A DNA stretch of 64,000 nucleotides from Pseudomonadota bacterium. GTDB lineage: Bacteria > Pseudomonadota > Alphaproteobacteria > Micropepsales > Micropepsaceae. The stretch is from assembly GCA_018242105.1 (NCBI GenBank), contig JAFECP010000009.1:1-64000 (forward strand). The letters run 5' to 3'. Each line of letters starts with the position of its first letter. Position 1 is the first letter of the stretch. The notes under the pieces were generated by a model that made no database searches, was not told the DNA's origin, and saw only the letters and a program-made list of their open reading frames with translations. Positions 8,852 to 16,433 of the stretch are shown in pieces. A program made the position numbers and the translations under genes.

Positions 8852-10699
8852 TTATTTGGGAACGACGTCGAAGGCGACCGTCATCCGCGCAGTCTTCGAA
8901 TGGAAGGGAACGGTTCCATGCCACATATAAGAAGGAAACAGAACCAGACGGCCGGCGTGCGGTTGAATGGCCCTACGGATGGGTGACTTCAACCCGGCAT
9001 CGAAAGCCGGTTCGCCGAATTTGATCCAGCCTTGCTGCCCTTCGCCGGTATCCACAACCTCTGGCAACGCCACATAATAAGCGGAGCTTATCCAGCCCTT
9101 GGGATGGAAATGGTTGGTGTGAAAGCCGCAATCGTGCAGACGCGAGGACCAGGAAGCCGCATAACCAAATCCATCCCGGCGGCGCTTGAACAGCGGGTGG
9201 TTCTCGTCCGTCTTCATGCGGGCGATATACGCCGTAACGGCGTCGTCGATACGAGCCCGCAACAGCTCGATGAGATCGTGGCCCCGGCCGAAGAGATTCT
9301 CCATCGTCTGCGTTCCGCCGCGCAGAGACTGTGAGATATTCTCACGCTTGTCCCCATGCAGCCGCTCCAGATAGCCGGTCAATTCGTGGTTGAAACTCTC
9401 CACGTTCGAGAAGCCCTCGGGCGGATCGATCTCGAACATCTGAACGAGATTTTCATAATCCGCGAGCGTTTCGCCGCGGGGATCCTGCAAGAGATCCAGC
9501 GCCGTGCTCCACATCGCCAGCGTGCCCTGGTGATAAGGCTCGATGGTCAACGATTTCTCCAATATGGCGCACGCCTTCTGCGCATCGCCTGCGCGGATCA
9601 GCGTCTCTCCAAAATTGCGCAAGACACCTGCGTTTTCCGGTTCAAGCTGCAGAGCGGTTTCATGGGCATGGATCGCATCCTCGAACCGGCCCAGGCGCGC
9701 CAAAGCAAGCCCCTGACCGTCCAGCGGCGACACGTTACCTGCCAGCAACGGCACAGCAGATGAGAAGGCCTCGTTCGCGGCCTCGTAATCTCCAGCCTGC
9801 AGAAGGAAATATCCCTTGTTGAGCGGCAACACACCCATCTGCGGATGAAGTTGCGCGGCTTCGTCATAAGAGCGCAGGAAATTCTCGTCGTCCGCGAGAC
9901 GGTAGAGAAGCTCGTTCAGATCGCGATGCGCTTCCATATTTAGCGGTTCGCGATGCACCGCTTGCCGATAGCTTTCCAGCGCTTCGGCCGCTAGCCCTTT
10001 TGCCTGCAGGCTGTTGGCCCTGTTGTAATCCACATGCGCGATATCCGGCACCCGCGCCTGCGCAGATTCGAAAAACTTCAGCGCTTCATCATGTTTCTGC
10101 TGGCGTTGCATTGCGACGCCGAGGTTGAGCTCCAGCGCCGCGGCCTGCCGGGTATCGTTGCCGCTTGCGGCCAACGCCGAACGCAACACGCTTTCCGCTT
10201 CCTTGGGCCGCTCCAGATCGTTCAGCACCGCGCCAAGGCTTTGCCGCGCAAGGAGATAGTTCGGTTGCAAGCGCAACGCCTGGCGATATTGCTTTTCCGC
10301 CTCCGCAAAATTTGCCGTATCGTGAAGAGCCAGCCCGAGAGCGAGATGCGCAGTCGCATAATTCGGCTTCAGGCGGACAGCCTCACGCAACGCGGGAATT
10401 GCGAACGGCGCCCTGCCCGTCGAACGATAGAGCACGCCCAGATTATAATGGGCGGCAGGCTGCGTTGGATCGAGTTCGATCGAGCGGCGATATAGTTGTT
10501 CCGCCTCTGCAACCCGTCCCTGCGCCCGGCGAACCAACCCCAGAAGGTGAAGACCGTCCGCTTGTTCCGGCGCGATCGCCAGAGCCTCGGTAACGAGCCG
10601 CTCCGCCTCGGGGAAATTGCCGCGCTGAAGCTGGCCGAGGGCCTGGGAATACACGGCGCTCAAGTGTTTTCCGGCTGGCGCCGCGATGGTGTCGGTCAT
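8852..10699 (-). CDS. TPR-repeat 2OG-Fe(II) oxygenase (PF13759/TIGR02466 type)
   Basis: 615 residues. About 400 residues of canonical TPR repeats (ADGLHLLGLVRRAQGRVAEA, PAAHYNLGVLYRSTGR and so on, roughly a dozen units) precede a C-terminal putative 2OG-Fe(II) oxygenase. Candidate iron ligands are the histidine cluster H527, H530 and H532 (F-H-T-N-H-F-H-P) and H594 in Y-M-W-H-G, with Arg605 suitable for 2-oxoglutarate. The region between carries the family's A-Y-Y-V and L-F-P-S elements. The enzyme probably hydroxylates a macromolecular substrate recruited by the TPR arm, which is inference. It lies 57 bases downstream of sppA on the same strand and 146 bases upstream of the AspH-like gene, so it may be cotranscribed with either. 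Confidence 0.85.
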   Translation of the reverse strand: MTDTIAAPAGKHLSAVYSQALGQLQRGNFPEAERLVTEALAIAPEQADGLHLLGLVRRAQGRVAEAEQLYRRSIELDPTQPAAHYNLGVLYRSTGRAPFAIPALREAVRLKPNYATAHLALGLALHDTANFAEAEKQYRQALRLQPNYLLARQSLGAVLNDLERPKEAESVLRSALAASGNDTRQAAALELNLGVAMQRQQKHDEALKFFESAQARVPDIAHVDYNRANSLQAKGLAAEALESYRQAVHREPLNMEAHRDLNELLYRLADDENFLRSYDEAAQLHPQMGVLPLNKGYFLLQAGDYEAANEAFSSAVPLLAGNVSPLDGQGLALARLGRFEDAIHAHETALQLEPENAGVLRNFGETLIRAGDAQKACAILEKSLTIEPYHQGTLAMWSTALDLLQDPRGETLADYENLVQMFEIDPPEGFSNVESFNHELTGYLERLHGDKRENISQSLRGGTQTMENLFGRGHDLIELLRARIDDAVTAYIARMKTDENHPLFKRRRDGFGYAASWSSRLHDCGFHTNHFHPKGWISSAYYVALPEVVDTGEGQQGWIKFGEPAFDAGLKSPIRRAIQPHAGRLVLFPSYMWHGTVPFHSKTARMTVAFDVVPK

Positions 10700-10756
10700 G
10701 GCGCCAGTCTAGCCCACGCGTTTGGGGGGCGCAAAATGCGGCCTCTCAACGCGCCT

Positions 10757-12526
10757 TCAGTTAATGGGCAGGTTCGTCACGCGCAGTTCCAGATCGTCGC
10801 GCTGGGAGACGGCCACCGTCTCGATCAGAGCGCGTGCGACCGGGATGTTCTCAATCGCCGCGAGTCCCTGCATCGCATGGAGGCCTGCGGCAGTGCCGTC
10901 AAAGGCCGAACCGATGGCCGCAAAGAAGCCTTTGGATTGGGGGTAACGCTTGAATGCGACCGGCCCGGTTTGCGGAAGTCCGGCGAGCTTTTGCGCATCG
11001 GCGACGGCGGTCCAGAACCCGCCGATCTGATCGACAAGCCCCTTGGCCTTGGCATCCTCGCCGCTCCACACGCGCCCCTTTGCGATCTGCTGCACCTGCG
11101 CCAGCGGCAACTTGCGGCCGGCGGCGACCTTGCGGGTGAAGTCGGCATAGATCACGTCCGCCTGATGGTTGAGGTTCGCCCACTGATCGTCTGTGTATGG
11201 CGAAATCGTGGAGCCCATCAGAGCATTCTTGCCAACGCCCATCTCATCCGCGCCGACCCCGATCAGACCCAGCGATTTGCCGAACGACACCTTGCCGGTG
11301 AGCACGCCGATGGAGCCGGTGATTGTGCCCGGCTCGGCGACGATCTTGTTCGCCGAAGCAGAGATGTAATACCCACCCGATGCGGCGACCGCACCCATGC
11401 TGACGACCACAGGCTTGCCGGCGGCTTGCGCCTTCTTCACCGCGTCGAGAATCTGGTCGGAGGCGGATACCGATCCGCCGGGCGAATCCACGCGCAGCAC
11501 GATCGCTTTGACCTGCGGATCCTTCGTCGCCGCACGGAGCGCGTTGGCATAATCGTCGCCCGCGATCCTTGTACTACCGCCGATGCCATCACCACTTTTT
11601 CCATCCACGATCTCGCCGGATGCCGTGATCAAAGCGATATGCGCATTGGAAGCAGGCTGATCGTCCATGACACTGATATATTTTGTGATGTTCACCGCAT
11701 GTTTTGTGCCGCCATGCGCCAACGCGTAATTCTTCGCGTCGTCGTCATAACCGATCTTGTCGATCAAACCCTTCGCTTTGGCGTCTTCGGAGAATTGCGG
11801 ACTGGTTTCAAATGCCGCAATCACCGCTTTCACGTCCAGCTTGCGGTTCACTGCCGCACCGAACGAAGCGGTGTTGTACCAGGACTGCAGCAACGCATTC
11901 ATCTGCTCGCGGTCCGGCGCGGTGTAATCCTTTTCCATGAACATGTCAGCGGCGCTTTTGTAGTCGGCGCGCTTTGCAATCTGCGGGACAGCCTGGATCT
12001 TGTCGAACAACCCTCGCAGGAAGATGGCGCCCGCACCGGTGCCAGCAGCGCTAAACGGCGCCTGCGGCTGCATCCAGATTTCGTTCGCGCTCGCCGCCGT
12101 CAGATAGTCGCCCAGGCCCGCGCTCAAAAATCCTTGCGAATGGGCGACGACGAATTTTCCCGTGCCGCGGAAGCGATGAATCGCAGCGCCCAGTTCCTGC
12201 GCCTGCGGAATGGAAATATCACCCGAGCCGACGCGAATGAAGAGACCCTTCACACGGCTGTCGCGCCCGGCCTTGTCCAGCGCCAGCACCATATCCATGA
12301 CGTTCAGCGGCTTGTCACCGATTCCGAACGGGCTGCGCGTCATCGAATCCGGCATCGGGCTTCTGAGATCGGCAGTCAGCACCATATCGCCCGGTAGCCC
12401 GTCTCCCCGCATCAGACCGATGGCAAACAACGCCACGAACACCAGGATGAGGAACAGAATGAAGCTGGCGATGCCATTCAGCGTGCCCTTGGCGATCGAA
12501 CCCGCCCAATGCAGAAACCCAACCAT
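10757..12526 (-). CDS. sppA: Signal peptide peptidase SppA, 67K (long) type
   Basis: 589 residues, the length of the E. coli-type double-domain SppA. A membrane segment at about 18-42 (SFILFLILVFVALFAIGL) anchors it in the inner membrane. The catalytic pair of the ClpP-like fold is split between two homologous halves as expected: the general-base Lys190 in R-A-D-Y-K-S-A-A, and the nucleophile Ser383 in A-V-A-A-S-G-G-Y-Y. It degrades cleaved signal peptides and other membrane-embedded fragments in the periplasmic-side active-site bowl. It stands upstream of the TPR-oxygenase gene on the same strand (57-base gap) and divergent from the enoyl-CoA hydratase-like gene. Confidence 0.95.
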   Translation of the reverse strand: MVGFLHWAGSIAKGTLNGIASFILFLILVFVALFAIGLMRGDGLPGDMVLTADLRSPMPDSMTRSPFGIGDKPLNVMDMVLALDKAGRDSRVKGLFIRVGSGDISIPQAQELGAAIHRFRGTGKFVVAHSQGFLSAGLGDYLTAASANEIWMQPQAPFSAAGTGAGAIFLRGLFDKIQAVPQIAKRADYKSAADMFMEKDYTAPDREQMNALLQSWYNTASFGAAVNRKLDVKAVIAAFETSPQFSEDAKAKGLIDKIGYDDDAKNYALAHGGTKHAVNITKYISVMDDQPASNAHIALITASGEIVDGKSGDGIGGSTRIAGDDYANALRAATKDPQVKAIVLRVDSPGGSVSASDQILDAVKKAQAAGKPVVVSMGAVAASGGYYISASANKIVAEPGTITGSIGVLTGKVSFGKSLGLIGVGADEMGVGKNALMGSTISPYTDDQWANLNHQADVIYADFTRKVAAGRKLPLAQVQQIAKGRVWSGEDAKAKGLVDQIGGFWTAVADAQKLAGLPQTGPVAFKRYPQSKGFFAAIGSAFDGTAAGLHAMQGLAAIENIPVARALIETVAVSQRDDLELRVTNLPIN

Positions 12527-12691
12527 CGATGAAAATCCTCGAAAACCGGCCCAGACGCGGGACTTCTTTATATGGGGCGCGCGTTAAAGAACGCCAATCG
12601 CAGGATTTCGCTGCGTCAGGCGCGGTTGGCGGCCACTTCCTCTTTTTCCAAAAAGCCTCATACTTTCAGAGGCTTCTGGAGAACATACGTT

Positions 12692-13504
12692 ATGGCAACT
12701 GCGCCACAGATAGCGTCAAAAGATTTCACCTGCCTGCGTTACGAGGCAAAGGACGGGATTGCGCTCGTCACGCTCAACCGGCCCGACCGCCGCAATGCCC
12801 TCAATCCGCGCGCTTACGCAGAGGTGGAAGCAGCCTTCCGCGCCGCCACGGCTAACGATGCTGTGCGCTGCGTGGTGGTAACGGGCGCCGATCCGGCCTT
12901 CTGCTCCGGCGAGGACGTGAAGGAGATGATGACGGGCGAGAAGCGCGAACCACGCCCGGCGGCCTTCAAGCCGCAGCCAACGCCTGCCGCGATGGCCGCC
13001 ATCGAATGCGAGAAGCCGGTGATCGCGGCAGTGAACGGCGCGGCCATGGGTTGGGGCATGGAACTGACGTTGTTCGCCGACATCCGCATCGCATCGGAAC
13101 GCGCCAGCTTCGCCGAATTGTTCATCAAGCGTGGATTGATTTCGGACGTGGGCGGACTGTGGCGCCTGCCCGCGATTGTGGGGCCGGCGAAGGCCGCGGA
13201 ACTGCTGTTCACCGGCGACGCGATCGACGCGAAGGAGGCGTTGCGGATCGGGCTGGTATCGGAGGTCGTGCCGCATGGGGATTTGGTGACGCGTGCCATG
13301 GCGCTAGCCGCGCGCATTGCCGCCAATCCGCCGCTCGCTTTGCGCGCGATGAAGGAAGGCTTGCGCAAGACAAGCTATGGCGATCCGCATGAGATCGGCA
13401 GTTGGGCCATTGGCGAGATCTACCGGCTGTTCGAAACGGAGGATCACCGCGAAGGCGTAAAGAGCTTCCTCGAAAAACGCGCGCCGGTATTCAAAGGCCG
13501 GTAG
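12692..13504 (+). CDS. Enoyl-CoA hydratase/isomerase (crotonase) family protein
   Basis: 270 residues of crotonase fold. Visible are the substrate-loop C-S-G-E-D-V-K-E-M (equivalent of the first oxyanion-hole segment), the second oxyanion segment N-G-A-A-M-G-W-G-M-E, and the helical trimerisation tail. The family acts on acyl-CoA thioesters through an enolate. The hydratase catalytic pair is not fully conserved: the second acid position reads G-L-I-S-D, so hydratase, isomerase or another crotonase reaction is possible. I chose the ATG at 12692, preceded by GGAG; an upstream frame to 12572 gives 40 residues that do not belong to the family. An imperfectly placed hairpin (12653-12675, stem AAGCCTC/GAGGCTT) lies just before the ribosome-binding site. 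It converges on the serine hydrolase gene with only two bases between the stops. Confidence 0.9.
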   Translation: MATAPQIASKDFTCLRYEAKDGIALVTLNRPDRRNALNPRAYAEVEAAFRAATANDAVRCVVVTGADPAFCSGEDVKEMMTGEKREPRPAAFKPQPTPAAMAAIECEKPVIAAVNGAAMGWGMELTLFADIRIASERASFAELFIKRGLISDVGGLWRLPAIVGPAKAAELLFTGDAIDAKEALRIGLVSEVVPHGDLVTRAMALAARIAANPPLALRAMKEGLRKTSYGDPHEIGSWAIGEIYRLFETEDHREGVKSFLEKRAPVFKGR

Positions 13505-13506
13505 GG

Positions 13507-15519
13507 CTAGTAGTTCAAGCTCCAGGTGATGAGCTTGTCCGCAATCACGAACCACACGAACGCGACGCCCGCGATTGCGAACAAAAGATCGCTGATCTTC
13601 GTCCACCATAGCCGCTCCGCGTTTCCAAGCCCGGCAAGGAAATTCCATACTATCGCGATCGTCCCGATGACGCCGAAGATGCCAATGGCCTGAAGAATTC
13701 GGAATAACCAGTCATAGGCCGAAGTAAATACCGCAAGGTTCTCGTTGCCATAGGTGAAGAGCGCCAGGAACCCGCCGAGAAACACCACGTCGCACAAAGC
13801 AGCCAAGCGCGACAGGCGGTAGAGCGCAGCTTCGCGGCCTTGCAGGGAGAATGGCGCTTCGTAACGCCAGCGTAGGATCGCCTTGATCGGCCAGAACAAC
13901 GCCGTTAGCGCCAGCATCGCGAACATTTCGACAAAGAGATAGAAATTCCACGCGCCCCGCAGAAACGGCGCCGGCGTGATCGCCTCGATAGGCGGCAGAT
14001 CGCTGGTATAGATGCGCTGCACCGCCCCGTCCTTCACTACCGCGATGAACTGGCTCGGTCCATTCACCTCCTGCCAGCGGAATGGCGCGGTTTCCCGGAA
14101 TTTCTTGGGATTGCCGGCGAGGTCCTTGACGATATCGATACTGATCGTGCCGTCGCCGTTTAGTTTGACGGCCGGATATCCGAGCACCCCCGCGATACGC
14201 AACATATTGGAATCCGAACGGCGGCTCACTTCATAAGCACCCGCGACGAGCGCGCCATCACGCTTGGCCGTCTTGAGCGTGGGCAAAGCCGCCGCTTTCG
14301 GCGCCGGGAAGTAGCGGTCCATGAATGCCGCGAACAAAGGCCCACGCAAACCAAGCCCCGGCTTTCCGGCGCTGTTCTGGGTGACGTAAAAGCCAACACC
14401 CTTGTCCAGGATCAGGTGCAGATCGCTATGGAAATAGATCGTATCGCCGCCATGACCGACGATGTCATAGCCATTGCGGTCTTCATGATAGAAGCCAAGG
14501 CCCATCGGCAACGTGCCGGCAGGCACCGGATAGACGATGCCATGCATCATCTTCGCGGTTTCCGGCTCCAGAATCCGCGCGCCGTCATACGAACCGTTGT
14601 TCAGATGCGCGAGCATGAAGCGCGAGATGTCGTCGCCCGTTGTCGCCAGGCCACCGGCCGGGCTCATCGGGATCAACTCATAGGGCTTCGGATCGCCTGA
14701 GGCCCTGTCGTAGCCTTTCGACATATCGCCGGCGAGCGCCTTGGGCAGCGGCTGCTTGAATGTGGAATGATCCATGTGCAATGGCGCGAAGATGTGGCGG
14801 GCGACATAATCCTCGAACGGCTCGCCTGACACGCGCTGCACGATGTAGCCCGCCAGCGCCGCGCCGTAATTCGAATAGGCCGGCACTTCGCCCGGCGGGA
14901 ACATGCGCTCCGGCACCCAGCGCGTTAGCGCTTCGCGCAGCGGCACCATATCCTTGGCGGTGGGGGCGAGAAGATTCTTGATGGTCTCCTCGAAACCGGG
15001 ACGATGCGTCATCAGATCGCGCATCGTGATCGGCTTGCCATAAGCGGGCGGAATCTTGAAATCGAGATAGGTGTTGATGTCGGCATCGAGATCGATCTTG
15101 TGCTGCTCGACGAGTTGCATCACCGACGTCCAGGTGAAGAGCTTGGAGATCGAGCCGGGGCGGAAAAGCGTACGCTTCGGATCGACCTTCGCCTGCGTCT
15201 TTACATCGGAAACGCCATAGCCCTTTTCGAACAGCACCGCGCCATCCTTCACGACAACGACTTCCGCGCCCGCAATATCGCCACGGCCGATGGCATAAGG
15301 CACAAAGCCATCCAGCCAGGCGTCCAGATCGGCGGCAGTAAGTTCGTGAGCCGGCTCTGCCGGTACGCTGGGTGCAGGCGTGACGAGCCTGGGCGCGAGC
15401 TGCGATGCGATTTTGGGGGCCATCGGTGCTGGGGCCAGCCCCACGGCCTTCGGTTGCGCGTTCTCGGCTGCAGCAACGCCCAGCACAAAAGCAGCGCCTA
15501 TCAATATCCGCAATATCAT
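13507..15519 (-). CDS. Beta-lactamase-fold serine hydrolase with C-terminal membrane domain
   Basis: 670 residues. A signal peptide (about 1-18) leads to a class C beta-lactamase/penicillin-binding-like domain at about 65-400. The three active-site motifs are present: S123-I-S-K126 (SxxK), Y215-S-N217 (YxN), and H-G-G in V-G-H-G-G-D. A linker domain follows, and after about residue 520 come four hydrophobic stretches that read as membrane helices. The catalytic domain would sit in the periplasm, held by the C-terminal helices. This layout recalls membrane-bound D-amino-peptidases and prodrug-activating peptidases such as ClbP, though those have three helices. True beta-lactamase activity is not implied. 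The substrate could be a D-amino-acid peptide or an ester. Confidence 0.88.
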   Translation of the reverse strand: MILRILIGAAFVLGVAAAENAQPKAVGLAPAPMAPKIASQLAPRLVTPAPSVPAEPAHELTAADLDAWLDGFVPYAIGRGDIAGAEVVVVKDGAVLFEKGYGVSDVKTQAKVDPKRTLFRPGSISKLFTWTSVMQLVEQHKIDLDADINTYLDFKIPPAYGKPITMRDLMTHRPGFEETIKNLLAPTAKDMVPLREALTRWVPERMFPPGEVPAYSNYGAALAGYIVQRVSGEPFEDYVARHIFAPLHMDHSTFKQPLPKALAGDMSKGYDRASGDPKPYELIPMSPAGGLATTGDDISRFMLAHLNNGSYDGARILEPETAKMMHGIVYPVPAGTLPMGLGFYHEDRNGYDIVGHGGDTIYFHSDLHLILDKGVGFYVTQNSAGKPGLGLRGPLFAAFMDRYFPAPKAAALPTLKTAKRDGALVAGAYEVSRRSDSNMLRIAGVLGYPAVKLNGDGTISIDIVKDLAGNPKKFRETAPFRWQEVNGPSQFIAVVKDGAVQRIYTSDLPPIEAITPAPFLRGAWNFYLFVEMFAMLALTALFWPIKAILRWRYEAPFSLQGREAALYRLSRLAALCDVVFLGGFLALFTYGNENLAVFTSAYDWLFRILQAIGIFGVIGTIAIVWNFLAGLGNAERLWWTKISDLLFAIAGVAFVWFVIADKLITWSLNY

Positions 15520-15620
15520 CGAGGCACCCCGTCCGTCCCGAGGAGAAGGTAGGGCCGCCTGCCCCCTTCGCCAATGGCCCGCATGTGCTTAAAAAGAGAA
15601 ATTTTCCCCAGGGAGAAGCC

Positions 15621-16379
15621 ATGGCGCAGTTTCAGTCCGGCGATGTGACCATCGCCTATGACGATGTCGGCACGGGCGGGCGCCCGATCGTCCTTGTCCA
15701 TGGCTTCGCGTCGAATCGAAATGAGAACTGGCGGCGCATGGGCTGGTATGGCGCGCTGGAGCGGCGGCGCATGCGCTTCGTGGCGCTCGACCTGCGCGGC
15801 CACGGCGAAAGCGGCAAGCCGCACGATGTTTCTGCCTATGGACGCGGAAAAATGGTGGGCGATCTTTTCGCTCTGATGGATTACCTGCAGATCCAGCACG
15901 CCGATCTTCTGGGCTATTCAATGGGTGCGCGCCTTTCATTGGCGGCAGCGCTGGCACGACCGGAGCGGGTCGGCGATCTCATCCTGGGCGGCATCGGCGG
16001 GGCGCTATTCGATCCGCCGCCGCCCGGAATGCCCATGGCCGATGCGATGAACGCAGCGTCCATCGATGCGATTTCCGAACCGCTGCTGAGAAGCTTCCGC
16101 CAGTTCGCGGAAGAACAGGGTGAAGACCGGTTGGCGCTGGCCGCCTGCTCGCAAGGACGAGACACGAATTTCACACCGGACGAAGTTTCCAAACTGGCGG
16201 CGCATGCGCTGGTCATCGCCGGCGCGCGCGACCGGCTTGCGGGCGATCCGGAAGAACTGGCCGCGCTCATTCCCCGTGCGAAAGCGATCACGCTGCCCGG
16301 CTGTGACCATTTCAGCGCCATCCCGCACGCGCTGTTCAAGGCGGCGGTATTCGACTTCCTCGACGGCGAACTGGATTGA
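15621..16379 (+). CDS. Alpha/beta hydrolase
   Basis: 252 residues of alpha/beta-hydrolase fold. The oxyanion segment is V-H-G-F, the nucleophile is S100 in G-Y-S-M-G, the acid is in G-A-R-D-R-L, and the catalytic His is in G-C-D-H-F near the end. Such enzymes cleave esters, lactones, C-C bonds or halides, and nothing visible fixes the substrate. The ATG at 15621 has a GGGAGA ribosome-binding site; an open frame extends 72 codons upstream but overlaps the divergent serine hydrolase and adds non-family sequence. It ends nine bases before a bidirectional terminator shared with the haemagglutinin-type gene. Confidence 0.9.
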   Translation: MAQFQSGDVTIAYDDVGTGGRPIVLVHGFASNRNENWRRMGWYGALERRRMRFVALDLRGHGESGKPHDVSAYGRGKMVGDLFALMDYLQIQHADLLGYSMGARLSLAAALARPERVGDLILGGIGGALFDPPPPGMPMADAMNAASIDAISEPLLRSFRQFAEEQGEDRLALAACSQGRDTNFTPDEVSKLAAHALVIAGARDRLAGDPEELAALIPRAKAITLPGCDHFSAIPHALFKAAVFDFLDGELD

Positions 16380-16387
16380 AAACAAAA

Positions 16388-16420
16388 ACGCCGGCGGAGG
16401 CCGCCGGCGTCTTCGTTTTT
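16388..16420. terminator. Bidirectional terminator between convergent genes
   Basis: ACGCCGGCGG (16388-16397) pairs perfectly with CCGCCGGCGT (16401-16410) around a 3-base loop. On the plus strand it is followed by CTTCGTTTTT; on the minus strand the complementary side reads GTTTTTGTTTTC. It can therefore stop both the alpha/beta hydrolase transcript and the leftward haemagglutinin transcript. Confidence 0.85.
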
Positions 16421-16433
16421 ACTGCCACCTGGC

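Noticed and set aside
10496-12397. 633-codon plus-strand frame across sppA and the TPR oxygenase
   Set aside because: It overlaps two well-supported genes on the other strand and resembles no protein family.
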